DNA of 64,000 nt, from assembly GCA_047967505.1 (NCBI GenBank), contig CM106539.1; one strand, 5' to 3'. How positions within the stretch are numbered: position 1 is the stretch's first letter; each line of letters starts with the position of its first letter. The notes under the pieces were generated by a model. The model saw nothing but the letters and a program-made list of their open reading frames with translations, was not told the origin of the DNA and did no database searches. Made by a program: the position numbers and the translations under genes. Shown in pieces: positions 19,971 to 32,149 of the stretch. This DNA is from Dipteris shenzhenensis. Lineage: Eukaryota; Polypodiophyta; Polypodiopsida; Gleicheniales.

Positions 19971-22150
19971 AGCACCTTCAAGTAGTAGTTCTTGGAAAAG
20001 GTAATACGCAATCAGACTTGTCCTAGCTTCAAGGGGGAGAGAAGCAATCCAAGCAATAAAAGCATGAAATTGGCCTTTAGGAGACTCATTTTATTTTTCT
20101 TTCGCATGTAAGTAGTTATTATTTTTCGCTTCTTATTTAATTTTGTGTTTGTTCGATCCCGTTAAATTAGACATTCACACGTCTGGAGAGCGGACTCCCG
20201 GTAATCATGGGACTCCTTGTAGGAGGAGAGCTCATGGGATCTACTCTCCAGAGGACTTTGATTTCACTCATCTGACAGACTATCCCTTGGCAGACTCCTC
20301 CGAGCCGACTCCTCAGAGGACTACCCCTCGAGCGACTCCTTTGCTATAGCAAACCATAGCTTTGTCGAGAGTCTTGATGAGTTTGTCGCAGCCATGAGTG
20401 ATGTGGAGGGAGAGAGATTCTTTCTCTTCTATCCTGGAGGACCTCCATTGTTCCCTCTCCTACACCCTTGGGGGTAGATTGGGGACATTAATGACTTTTC
20501 CTACTTGACAACCTCCCCTCTTGTCCCTTTCGAGGGATCATCACCTGGGCGTCGTTGTCATAGGTCTAAAAAGAGTAGTACTTGGGTCGAGGCTTCTGTG
20601 GTGGTAGGGGATATGTAGACGAGTTTGCACACTCCTGACTCCTAGTGCTCCAGATCTCCCTCTGTTTGTGAGATATAGTGTGAGTCTAGTCTCTTGCCCT
20701 CCCCTCTAACAGGCCGCAGCACCACTCACTCCACTACCCCTCGCTCCTTAAGAACTCACTCCACCCCTTGGTCTATCTCTACTACTCCCACTCCACACTC
20801 TGGCTCTGCTACTCCCTCCATCGTGCATCCTTCAGACTATGTTTTGCTCGAGGACCTTCACTATCTAGTGAACAACGTTGGGGAAGTTGTAGAGGATAAG
20901 AAGATATGAAGGTCATGAACTACATGAGGAGGTTGATGAGCACACACTTCCCTAAGGATATCTTGAAGTTGAAACCTTGGAATCAGTAGGACAAAAGAGT
21001 GAAGGATGTTGCCATAGAAGCCCTATGGGAAAAATTTCCCAACCCTCGCGAGTATGAGTTGGAAGCATCCTTAAATAGAGCTTTAGCTTCTTCAAGTGTG
21101 GAGGAGGGACAAGTAGAGTATTTACAATGATTTTCTGCTCGGGGTTCTTGGCAGACGATAGGCCAGAGAAATTGAGAAGCCTGCCAAGGCTCGAGAGGTA
21201 TAGAGAAGTTGGCCAGAGATTGAGAAGTCGGCCAAGGCTCGGGAGGTGCAGAATTCCAGGGGATCCAGAACACAGGCTACAGAAGGTCGATCACGACGAT
21301 ATTGGAAGTGAAACAAGTTAAGAGAATTCCGTCGTGTCAACAACAATGTTAAGAAAGGTGCAAAATCGAAAGGAATAAGATGTGGGTGAGGAAGAATACG
21401 GAGAGGCTTTGAAGGTTGTGGATCATGTACCAGAGGACTTGGTCAAGCCACATGATAGAGGAAGTACACCCAAATCCATCGCGAGTAGAACACCGACACT
21501 GGCCTATGTATATTCCAAAGAGTCTTGAGGTATTTTTTGCCTGACTACTCAATAGGGACAGCTTTGGTACAGAAGTAGACACCATGGCTTAAACACTTGT
21601 TGGACTGGTCAAAGGTTTGGAGGGAAAACAAAGGAAGGGGAAAATTGAGGTCAGTTGAGAGAAAATGCTTGCCTTGCCAGACAGATACTTTGCATCGGTC
21701 AACTGCATCAGATGATAGACTACATGATGTAATGAGCGAATCAAGAGTGAAGGGAGCACAGTGGTTAATAGTCTCAAAGGCCCATAGTTTGTGAAAAAGA
21801 CCACGGGAATCTAACTCAAGTTGTCTAGGGGGAAGCAGAGGAATGAAGGAGGCAAACTCTCCAAGAGGGTTGTCAAAAGAATTCTCAGAGGAGGCAAAGT
21901 CTTGGGTTAGGCTGTTGGCGAGAGGCTTCTTACTCAACTGGATCAAGTCCAACATCTACCACGGGGTTCAACGGAATGCAAGCAATTTGGGCAAGCAACG
22001 GAATCAAGGGTAAGTTATTTACCAGTAGGAGTTTGTTCACAATGGCTGGGAGAGCCTTGTAGGGGTAGCCCACATCCGAGACTAAAGTCAAGCCCAATTG
22101 AGAATTTTAAGTAGATTTGGTTGAAAAAAATAGCTAAATGAAGGATTAAA
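19971..22150. other. unidentified, possibly coding-derived DNA between DR-L and DR-R
   Basis: No gene I can name. On the plus strand, 20143-21120 has several protein-like frames broken by stops, rich in Ser, Thr and Pro, ending with a segment including KFPNPREYELEASLNRALAS near 21030-21085 that could be a transposon gag or transposase remnant. On the minus strand, 21545-21955 is an open frame of 136 codons with no recognised domain. Both may belong to the same element as the Penelope-like frame or to something older. Confidence 0.3.
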
Positions 22151-22151
22151 T

Positions 22152-22153
22152 AT

Positions 22154-22216
<63 letters not shown>

Positions 22217-22270
22217 TGTTATACTGCCGACCAAATGTGTGAGTGGGTGAGTGAGTGTGTGTGTGTGTGT
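22152..22270. repeat. (TG)n(AG)n and second (TG)n microsatellites
   Basis: A TG run passes directly into an AG run of about 40 bp, then a second GTGAGTG/TG tract at about 22238-22270. Confidence 0.95.
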
Positions 22271-23392
22271 GCGCCAATGGAAAACCATAATGGAACTAGG
22301 AAAGAAATAAAAGGCAAATATAACAGGGAAAATTTCAAGACTCGACAAATTAATAAGAAAGCCAACACTCTAGAAAATTTAATGAAACAATGGGTCAATC
22401 CAACTTTAAAAATTTTATTAGTAAGAGTAAAAGGATTAGTAAAGGACCACATAAGTACGATTAAAAAGTCTAAATACATAAAGAAAATATATTAATACGG
22501 AAAATGACTAAGCTAGATATAGCAAATGATTGGAAAAAATAAAAAAGGGGGGATCTACAAGGGTTCCATTGAAAGGGTTATAATCACATTAATTTAAGCA
22601 AGAAGCAAACAAGGAAGCTATAGTTGAAATTTTGATGAAGTGTTAAAAAAAATTTGTGATATGCACCTGTGTATCTACGATTTACCCGAATATCTATATA
22701 TATTCATACTCATATATACACAAGCAAAAATGTGCACGTACCCAAAATAATTCCTCCTCATAAATGTACAGTAAGCACAGATCGGAAACTTTACTAACTT
22801 TTAAAACCACACGCAGAGAAGTCGTCTATTATCTCGTGATTTCTTTGTTTATGTCATCGTTTTAGCCACCTGGGTAAAACCTATTCCTATACCTTTGAGT
22901 CCATCTTTAGCTTTGTAAGGAGTGGTAGACCTCGCAGGGTTGGGGTACAACCAGACCGTGCGGAGGTTGAAGGTGCAACGGTACTCAAGGTCAACTTCTT
23001 GTGTGGCGTACTGATCCGTTGTCAGTCGGTAAAGGATACCCAGTCCTCGATGTAGCTCAGTAACCAAGGTACTGTGCGGCAGCAGCCAATCTAGCAGCAA
23101 TCTTCGAGGCAGGGCCGTGGGGGTCGCTGCCGGTTGGTATGCAGTCTGCAGCTAGTGCAGAGCTCGTAAGTAATGGAGCACTGGAGTAGAAGGGTACGTA
23201 AGGGAGGGCGGGCTAGGGAGTACTATGCAGGAGTAGACCAAGCATAGTCCGCGGTAAAGTAAAGAGCCGTGACTGTGGAGGCAGGGAGGCTACGAGCACA
23301 AAACTGTGGTTGCAATAAGCACAGATAGCGAGCGTAGCTAGGCTTAGTTAGGCGGGTTTAAATAGGCTAGGAGTCTTAAGTCGAGGAGGGGA
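22271..23392. other. no recognisable gene
   Basis: A minus-strand open frame of 83 codons at 22849-23100 has no family resemblance I can identify. The stretch 23100-23390 is rich in TAG/GCAG words. Nothing else is supported. Confidence 0.4.
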
Positions 23393-23885
23393 AGTTTAGA
23401 TCGTCGCATAGGTTAGGGAGTGGTTTAGTAGAGGGTTTTAGTTATAAGTGGGTTTAGTTAGTTTAGTTTTTAGCGAAATTAGAAAACACATTTTCTCTCT
23501 CTATAGCATAAGGGTAAAAAGGAAAAAAATGAGTTAGGAGATTAGTAACAAAATGTTGGAGGAGACTTTAGCCATAAAACCAAAAAAAAGGGGGGAAATA
23601 AAAATAAAAAGATTGTTTTTGGCGGGAAAAAAAATATCTATATATATTGAGACTTGGGATTGATGGAGGTAGGTGTGAAAAGGGGGGAAGAGGAATTTTT
23701 AGGAGAAACAAACGAAGGAGACCAATGTTAAAGTAGTGAGAATAGTATTAAAAAGTCAGGGGATAAACTATAAAATCGAAAAACACGAGGGCAGTAAGAG
23801 TGGAGGGGAGAGAAAAAGGGAGGGGCCGAGAAGAGGCGAGGGGTTTTTTTTGTATGTTCGTGCGTGCGTGTGTGTGTGTGCAGGT
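23393..23885 (+). repeat. direct repeat DR-R
   Basis: Second copy of DR-L, about 490 bp, same orientation, without the TA/GA insertion of the first copy. It ends in GAGGGGTTTTTTTTGTATG followed by a GTGCG/GT tract. I estimate high but imperfect identity by eye (several substitutions per 100 bp). Confidence 0.75.
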
Positions 23886-25111
23886 CATAGAAAAAGGGGG
23901 GGTTTGGACCTTATGAGATAAGCAAAGTACATAGGTTAGAAAATTAATCAATCTTACTATATAAGACTAAGGGATAGAGAGTAGTGTAAAACCACCATGA
24001 CGGCCACATGGCAAATCATGACTACCTAGTAAAGGTAGAGAAGGTCGATGTGGAGATTGTAGTTGTGGGTGGGATCGCGAAACGTAGTATGACCAAGGGC
24101 CGGCTTGCGAAGACGGTAGGCTATAGGAACCAAGGAGAAGCTACTGTCATGAGCTTGTGAGGCTCCATAAGGATGGCAGGGATCAACGTATACACAGTAG
24201 GGGAGGCGCATAAGTAAACCATCCCAAGAATGCCGACAGCCAGGGGATATAGCTAGAGTTGCCAAGAACGTTCTATCGCATATTTGCGATCACACAAAAC
24301 TTCACGCCTCTCGTATTAAAAAAGAAGTGCATTTTCTTCTTCAGCACATCTTAGAGGTCTGTTGGCAAGCTTTAAATCTTGACTCCACCATCTTTACTAA
24401 TCTGAGCATTGGGGTATACATCTATCCTATCTCTTCCACTGCTTCTCAAAGAAGTGTGCTTGCAAATTGCCTCTAGGAATGCCTAGTGCATTTTCAATCA
24501 TGCTTTCAGTGATGGTAATTTTGTTCCTGGGGGATTCACTCTTCATTAAAGAGGGACGTCACCTGCATGCATGAACTTCAAGAAAACCCCCTATTTAAGA
24601 TCCATGTAGGATGATAAAACACCCCTATTTAAGCTTCTAAGATACCACCAAAATTCTAATATGTCCCCCCCTTTCCTCTAAATCTACTTTTTTCTCAAGT
24701 ATTTAGATTACACAATAAGCAAATTTAGATTACTTATGTATAAGCTTATGCCTCATCTCAAAAAAAAAACTCTTGTTGTACACTCATGTGATATCATAAG
24801 TTTCCCCCTGTGAATCCCCCGAGATCTTATTACCTTGACAGACTATTTATTCCTCCTTCACATTCACCTCCTGTTGGGCTTTTGAAGAGCGAGTGAGGAG
24901 CTCCCAGATGTCACGATTTCAAGATCAAGGTAGGAGAGGCTCTCGCACTATGCTGCAGAGGGGGAGGAAAGATTGTGTGAGGATCTCATAGACTTTGCAA
25001 GAGGGGAGGAAAGATCATGTGAGGAGTTTTCAAACTATGCAGACACATTTTGGAGCTTGGTGTGTCCAAGGGGATCCATTATGAGAGGGGATAGAAGTTG
25101 CAAGAAGAATT
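23886..25111. other. no recognisable gene
   Basis: A minus-strand open frame of 79 codons at 24026-24265 shows no known domain. Between about 24590 and 24640 the phrase CCCCTATTTAAG repeats. Nothing else is supported. Confidence 0.4.
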
Positions 25112-25290
25112 CAAGGGAGAAAGAAAAGGCCAAGAGGGATAAAAGACAAAACAATGAAGGAAATGGAATAGTGGAGGCTTAAGTTTGTAGTCCGAGTGCA
25201 AGGGAGAAAGAAACGGTCGAGAGGGATAGAAGATGAAACAATGATGCAATGGAATAGCGGAAGCTTAAGTTTGTAGCCTGACTACTTGTC
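25112..25290 (+). repeat. 87-bp tandem duplication
   Basis: Two units opening CAAGGGAGAAAGAAAMGG (25112 and 25199) and ending GGAATAGYGGARGCTTAAG. A run of 69 open codons covers the first unit (24973-25182) but has no recognised domain. Confidence 0.75.
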
Positions 25291-25355
25291 AAGGTGAGAG
25301 CGACCATGGTGATTGGCCCAAATTTTGATTAATTCAAGGCATAAGTACTACCTTG

Positions 25356-26280
25356 CATGGTAATGAGTGATTAGAGATGATTAGGCTTCATGATTTACGT
25401 TCCTTGTAATTATTACCATCTTCCATCAGTGGTCGCATCTAAGATTACTAGCCATGCTTGTGGTGGTGCGGCTAAGCTCCACCACGGGCTAGCAGTTAAT
25501 TACCAGCCACCATTGCAGTGGCCCACAATTACTCACCTACCAGTTATCTCACCACTAGGCTTGCATGCATGATTAGTAGTGTGCAGTAAATTATCAGTCA
25601 CACTAGGCTTGCAAGCTCAGTAGAGTGCATGGTAATGAGTGACTAGATGTGATTAGGCTTCATGATTTAATTTTGTGGTAATTACTGCCCGGTGGTGGCT
25701 CTCATCAGCCACGTCTGTGGTGGCTAAGATTCCATTGGGATGGCAGTTAATTACTAGCCACCGCATTGGCTCGCAATTACTCACCTATTAGTTACCACCA
25801 TCGAGAATGCATGATTAGTAGAGTGCAGTTAATTACCAGTCATTAGGCTTGCATGCTCAGTAGAGTGCATGGTAATGAGTGATTAGAGGTGATTAGGCTT
25901 CATGATTTATGTTTGTGGTAATTATCGCCCAGTGGTGGTGACTCTTATCAACCACGTCTATCGTGGCTAAGATTCCACCACGCTGGCAGTTAATTACCAA
26001 CCACCACCACAGTGGTCTGCAATTACTCACCTGCTAGTTACCACCACCGGGCTTGCATGATCAGTAGAGTGTGGTTAATTACCAGTCATTGGGCTTGCAT
26101 GCTCAATAAAGTGCAGTTAATTACCAATTAATTACCAAGACGGTGGCATCTACTTCATGATTACTAGCCACGTCATAGTTAATTACCATTGCCATTGATG
26201 GCAAGGTGGCATCTGGGGTGGTGCTTAAGATTCCACCGAGCTGGCAATTAATTACTAGCTACCGTGGTAGCTTGTAATTA
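25356..26280 (+). repeat. tandem array of 240-270 bp units rich in TTAATTACCA
   Basis: Units begin with the phrase GCATGGTAATGAGTGAYTAG at about 25356, 25628 and 25868, each followed by GATTAGGCTTCATGATTT. Within and after the units the word TTAATTACCA (or a one-base variant) followed by RCCACCA or GTCA recurs about nine times. Units alternate CCACCA/TGGTGG words, allowing local hairpins. The array degrades to the right and ends by about 26280. Confidence 0.8.
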
Positions 26281-26282
26281 AT

Positions 26283-26822
26283 ATGGATGGAACACCAGGC
26301 CTTCAGGCCTCTAGCCACCATGGTGGCTCGAGTTGTATAATATATAAGATCCGTGACATTTGGCATTTTTCTACATTGCTCTCATCCACCCCTTCTCTGC
26401 TACTTTGCTCCACATACCCTCCTCTAGCTCTCTTTTTCCCCTACTCTACTTTTCTCCATGCTCCTCCTCTAACTCTCATAATGCATGTGCTCCCTTGCTC
26501 ATCTGCTCCACTACTCACCCATTCATCTTCACCATGCCTAACTACTACCACCCCTCGATGCAACATGATCCCAATGTTATCTGCCTTCTCGTATAAGGTG
26601 ATTGCGTTGCACTCTGTAGGACTGGAAATGCTGGTTCTTTTGGACACCCTTTGTTCCCTTGGTCGATTCCCCTCACATCTGGATGTCACCACCATCTTGG
26701 ATGACATGTGCACAGATGGCCTCTGTATGGCTCTGCTGTATGGATTCCCCCTAAACATTGACGAAGTGCTCAGGAATTTCGTAGTAGAGTACTCTCGTCT
26801 TATTGGGGGGTCCGTAATCTAA
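26283..26822 (+). CDS. open frame of unknown function, probably not a gene
   Basis: A 179-codon open frame starting right after the tandem array. Its first half is Ser-, Pro- and Leu-rich and of simple composition. The second half (from about residue 95) is better balanced, with an LDVTTILDDMCTDGL segment. No domain is recognised, no intron-exon structure is apparent, and the flanks are repeats. It could be a degraded piece of a transposon or chance. Confidence 0.15.
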   Translation: MDGTPGLQASSHHGGSSCIIYKIRDIWHFSTLLSSTPSLLLCSTYPPLALFFPYSTFLHAPPLTLIMHVLPCSSAPLLTHSSSPCLTTTTPRCNMIPMLSAFSYKVIALHSVGLEMLVLLDTLCSLGRFPSHLDVTTILDDMCTDGLCMALLYGFPLNIDEVLRNFVVEYSRLIGGSVI

Positions 26823-26827
26823 GTCTT

Positions 26828-26868
26828 GGCAATGTATCGCTGGACCTTGATGCATGAGCTTGATTCAC

Positions 26869-26903
<35 letters not shown>

Positions 26904-27604
26904 CGTTTCTTATTTAGGAAGTTTTTTTGGTAGCGTAGGCTATAGGTAGTCTGCCAATGCAACGTGCCTGGGGTGCATGCCTCCTAGTCTTTGCTACCAT
27001 CTTGAGTTTGTTGCTTGCGACTTCCATCATTGTTGAGTGCCTTATTGTTATTGGGTTTGGGTTGAGCACTTGTTGTCAGTCACATGTGATTGTAGAGTAG
27101 ATGTGTCACTATAGTTGCCTCCATATTATAGTCGATTTGGTCGTTGTGATGAAGCCCACTATTGTAGTTGTAGGCATATGTGCTTGTTAGTGTGGCTGGA
27201 GATGTTGCCTTATGGTTGTCATCCAATCTGCTTACTCGTCTAGGCATCCGATAAAGTAGTTGCTCCTTCCTTGCATCAATCTCATCAGAGTGCTCTATAT
27301 ACCTTACTTGCTAGTCACCTTGGAGTTGCTTGTAGGCACTATAGAAGCTTAGCTTGGATAGACGAGGTTGCTTGCTAGTTTGTCCTTCCTACGCTGGTTG
27401 ATGCTGCATGCATAGGTGCTCGTAGGAGTTTTTAGTTCTTGAGAACCATTGCCTTGCTTGTGTTTTATAGTTGAGCTTCTTTATAGATAAACTAACTCCA
27501 AAGCTCTTTCTCTAAGAAAAGAAGAGATAGGAGATTCTATTTTGCTCTCCTTTTCTCTTAGACTAGAATAGTAGACAAGATCTCTCTTTCCCACTCACTC
27601 TATT
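26828..27604 (+). repeat. long direct repeat, left copy
   Basis: About 775 bp matching 28197-28980. Shared landmarks include ATCGCTGGASCTT, GGGGTGCATGYCTCCTAGTC, CTTTGCTACCATCTTGAG, TGCTTGTAGGCA and AGACTAGAATAGTAGACAAG at the right end. A (GT)n run of about 30 bp is inserted near the left end. The arrangement (two about 780-bp direct repeats with a 592-bp spacer) resembles a TRIM-like element, but TG/CA ends, primer site and purine tract are not evident. Confidence 0.75.
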
Positions 27605-28196
27605 GGAGAAGAAGATAGGTGGATGCACATGTAGAGTGCATAGTGTGCCAGTGGAGAGGTAAGTGTGCTTGGCTGGCACTATGTGCCATGTGGCACTAAT
27701 GATCTGGCAATATGACATGGATGTGCTGTCATGCCCTGACCGACATCGGTTGTTGACTGTGTTTATCTGATAAGGTGTCAATGCTAATGTGGATGCTAAG
27801 GTGTACTAGTGACTTGGCTTGATGCCGTGGTGCTAGTGATATGTGTAGGATGATGTGGTAGCGTGACGTGACAGTTGAGTTAGCTTATGATGTAGCGATC
27901 AATGGTGATGTGGTAGGCTAAATGACGTGGCAATTGGAGTTTGCTGATATGGTAGGTACTAGGTAAGATGGGTCTAATGACATGGCACCCTAGATATGCC
28001 TGCTGCCATGTGGAGGATCTCACCTAGCTGTGGGTTAAAGTTGCAACGTGTCATTGGTTTCACCATTCCCAAGGCATTAAGATAAGATTATCCAGAATCT
28101 TCAAAGATTTTGTCAAAATCTATGAGATTCTATGAAGGTGGAAAAAATTCCATCGGTCAATTGACTATCTTCTCCATGTACATCGCTGGGTCATGG
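27605..28196. other. spacer between the 0.78 kb direct repeats
   Basis: About 590 bp dominated by degenerate GATGTGG/GACGTGG and TGACRTGGCA words. No gene, primer site or other function is recognised. Confidence 0.5.
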
Positions 28197-28980
28197 TGCA
28201 TCGCTGGAGCTTCATTCATGAGCTTGAGTCACCGATGTTTGTTGTGTGTTTCTTGTTTAGGCAGTTTTGCTGTGCTCGTAGCATAGGCTATAGTTAGTCT
28301 ACCGATTTAGCGTGCTTGGGGTGCATGTCTCCTAGTCTTTGCTACCATCTTGAGTTTGTTCCTTGCGACTTCCATCAGTGCTGAGTGCCTTGTTGCTATT
28401 ATTGGGTCTGGGTTGACTGCTTGTAGTGAGTCATGTGCAATTGTAGAGTAGATGGTTCACTACTGTTGCCTCCATATTATAGTTCATTTTCTTGTTGATG
28501 AAGCCCACTATTGTAGGTGTAGGCATATGTGTTTGCTATTGTGGCTGGAGATGGGTGTTTGCTATTTTTGTGGCTGGAGATGGTGCCTTATAGTTTTTTT
28601 CTAATCTACATGCTCGTCTGGTCATTCGCTAAAGTAGTCTCTCCTACGTTGCATCAGCTATCAGAGTGCTCTATCTACCTTGCTTGCTAGTCACCTTCGA
28701 GTTGCTTGTAGGCAATATAGAAGCTTGGCTTGTGGATGGTCGAGGTTTCTTGCTAGTTTGTCATGCCTGCTGGTTGATGCTGCATGCATAGGTGCTCATA
28801 GGAGTTTGTAGTTCTTGAGAGCCACTTCCTTGCTTGTGTTTCATAGGTGAGCTTCTTTGTAGATAGACTAACTCCAAAGCTCTTTCTCTTAGAAAAGAAG
28901 AGATAAGAGATTCTATTTCGCTCTCCTTTTCTCTTAGACTAGAATAGTAGACAAGATCTCTCTTTCTCGCTTGCTCTATT
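28197..28980 (+). repeat. long direct repeat, right copy
   Basis: Second copy of the 26828-27604 repeat at an offset of 1348-1376 bp. It lacks the GT run of the left copy and has a small local duplication (GTGTTTGCTATT.GTGGCTGGAGATG) at about 28529-28580. Confidence 0.75.
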
Positions 28981-30266
28981 TCAGTTTGGTTAGATGATTC
29001 CCATGGAGTAGTGAAGGTGATATATCAACAAAGTCATTTGATGAGTCTATATCTTCATGCTTTGTGCATCAAATTCCGTGTCTTTCTTTAAGGCTCAGTG
29101 GGTCGTATCCTTCTTTTGGTAGTCAAAGCACTTTACACATGAGAGAAATTTCTCACCATTTGGTCATGTAGCTTTGTAGTATTTTCAGCTATAGTAGCAA
29201 TTGAGTCTTGTCCTCCTTGCCTAAGGATATTTAATACTGAGTCATCATTGTACATGGTGATAGGCTTAATAGGGGTGAGCCATATTTCTCAAATTAGTAT
29301 CACAAAAATTTGGAGTCAATTGTGTTGGTCATCTACTCTAAAAGTTTTCATGGTGATTTCATGATAGAGGGAGAGTGTTTGCAATATAAATGTTCAAGCT
29401 AATCCTTCAAATTTCCCAATAGTGGTACCAAATTATGGTCCTTGAGGGTTTATGAGATTGTGAAGAAGAGAGCACATCGAGATTCTAAGAGCAAGTTGAC
29501 AAGTGATCATGAAGTTTTGAGGATCAGTGAGATTCTAAGCGGTTTGTTCACATTTGATAGGAGAATGGCTTGAATTAAAACCATTGAGATGATTTGCAAG
29601 TTGTGCAAAGTTCATGATAGATGACTAGCACCAATGAATCATCTAAGAAGTGCACTATACATTGTGTTAATATAGGAGGTCGTGGCTTGGTTTTCAGCAA
29701 TAAGGGAGAATGAAGCGGCAATTAAATATCTAGTACTACACTCATCCACAGTAGTGAATCGATTCGACAAACCAATGAAGATACATGTTTCGAAAGATTC
29801 TGGCTATTCTTTTAGTATATAAAGCATGGTCCTTTTGAAAGGAGAGTAAGACCTTCATACTTTTTAAACTGTGTAACATCTATTTTGGTTACGTAACATT
29901 GGTACCCGGTTTAAGATTCCCTCAAAAGTTCATTAAAATTATAACTTTGTCAAAAAAAAGTATAGTTTGTGTAGTCCAAAACTAAAAACTTGCTGACTTC
30001 ATGTATTTTTCAAACATCATGCCTACAAATTGACAAGGACCTCCATTATATCGCAAAATATCTTTCAATTTTTCATATTCTCAAAGACTAAAAGTTTTTT
30101 CTTTACCTTGACCTTTATATTTCTCTCGAAAACAACTTTTATTATCTTAGGTTATTGCACCTAATAGCATGTTCTACTCATTATTGTCCAAATAGGACTT
30201 TTCACTCTCTTTTAAATCACATAAACAAAGAATGAAAAACGTTTATTCACCATTAAAGAAAGAATA
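28981..30266. other. no recognisable gene
   Basis: No open frame above background and no domain I can identify on either strand. It may contain old retrotransposon sequence. Confidence 0.4.
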
Positions 30267-30887
30267 GATGATATCATCGATTGAGTGAGCCAAAACCTCT
30301 AAATTATTTGAAAAAAAATAAAACTTTTTATAGATGCATAATTTGACTCTTTTGACATAAAAAATGATCTCAAAAGCTCCTAAAACCCTAAAAATGGCAA
30401 CAAACATGGTTACCTTCTGGAGATTTTTTGAAAAACCCTAGATGGGAAAGTGTGCGCCCAACTCTCAATCGATGATATCATCGATCGAGCATGCTCTTGG
30501 TCGATATCTTTGAAGCGCACCTTGCAGGACAAGGAGATCTTCCTTATCTGGACTCACCCCTTTGACTAACCGACATTAACCAAGCATGTGCTAGATCAAT
30601 GATAGCATCGACTAAGTACTGGGTCTACACTTTACCATCTAGAATTTTTCAAAAAATCATCAGAAGATACCCATGTTTACAATCATTTTAGGGTTTCAAG
30701 GTCTATCTGACCTCATTTTGGATGTTAAAAGGGCAAAATTATGCATCTTTTAAAATTTTTTTCGAAAGAATTTAGAGCTTCTAAAGATTTTGGCTCTCCA
30801 GGTCAATGATATCATTGACCAAGCATATAGCTTGGTCGCACAAAACAAGCAAGATAGAGCTTGGTCAATGATATCATTGTGACTGAC
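30267..30887. repeat. five copies of a GATATC-centred palindrome
   Basis: The palindrome TCRATGATATCATYGAYY, or a close variant, occurs at about 30267, 30471, 30595, 30804 and 30863. The best copy, TCGATGATATCATCGATCGA at about 30470, is self-complementary over at least 14 bases. Copies at 30595 (ATGATAGCATCGAC) and 30863 are imperfect. The intervening DNA is not obviously repeated apart from short CAAAA/AAAC words. Confidence 0.75.
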
Positions 30888-31984
30888 CAAAAGGGTTATA
30901 TATTTTGGTATATGTATTTCAATTAACACAAGAGAAGGGATGCATAGGAGGAGAACTGATCCGATCCACAGTTGCAGCAACGCAACTTTTGGGTCAGTAG
31001 AAGAAGGAGATGCTGACGCGAGGGGAGATGAGGAAGGGGGAGTATGAGTCGGCAAGACAGAGGATCAAATCATGTTTTGTTACCTTCTTGAGGTCTACAT
31101 GTGTGCAGTCACGTTTCCTTGCGTTGATAGTATGCATGAAGCCTATCAAAGAAAGTTTTTCTGCTGATAACGCACAGTTGTATATAATCTTTCAAATATT
31201 ATAATATAACCTTCATTTTTTGAAAAAAAAAATAACACAAACGAGGTAAGTGCCAAAGGGGACACAATACATAACATTATTCCAAAAGATTCCAAAGACA
31301 TTGATTGGACGCATTGCACAACTTGAAGCTAAGACACACCATGCAAGAAAGCGGGTGGTGTCTTAACTTGGCTAGGTTAACTCAAAGAATATTCTAGTGG
31401 ATAGTTTGGAGGAGGAAAGCTCTTATAATTTCTACCCCACAAAGATTTAGTTCTAGTGGATTTGAAGGTATAGGATCCGAGGATGAGTATTGTTCTTTGT
31501 AAGATCAATGGCATGTATATTTGTGAAGCAATGTAATTTCTAGCAGGTTAGAATTTCAAAATGTATTATGCCGTGGCTCTTTTGTTTGCATTGGATGCAT
31601 AGGCCCATTTTGCAACACATTTGCACACGCACACATGCCACCCATGTACAGTCATATTCATTGACTATTTCTAGCATTGGTTCATGCACATACACATCAG
31701 CCTTGTACAATCTCTTGGCTATCCCGACACACAGTTGTCAGCATTATACTACAGGCTTGATCTTTGGCATACACACATTCTGACATGACTTGGTTTTGAC
31801 CGTTTCGCATTATGCCCCAGTGGTGGTAGCTCTCTCACATTGTTCTCATGGAAACTCTCACTGGCATAAGGGTAAGACTCTTTGACAAAACACCAAGCCG
31901 CCTTCAGCATAGAGTTTTTCACATCACGTAGTTGATGCTACACCAGTCATGACTCCGGACGAGATCCATGAGAGGAAAGAAAGA
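30888..31984. other. no recognisable gene
   Basis: Short open frames only (up to 101 codons at 30750-31055 on the minus strand, without domains). This is the 3'-flanking DNA of LINE-A. Confidence 0.4.
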
Positions 31985-32149
31985 TTTTTTATTTTTTTGG
32001 AGAAAAAAAGTTTATCTTATAAATAGTTCATATGATATATTTTAATGGTTCACAAAAAAACCTTAAACGAAGTGGGAATAGGGAGCAAATGAGGGGCGAG
32101 GATCCAGCTAAATTCTAATGCATAATTTAGGACCAAGCCACCCTTCCAC

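Noticed and set aside
17690-20000. Hammerhead ribozyme expected in Penelope-like elements
   Set aside because: I looked for CTGATGA with a following GAAA on both strands near the element and found none.
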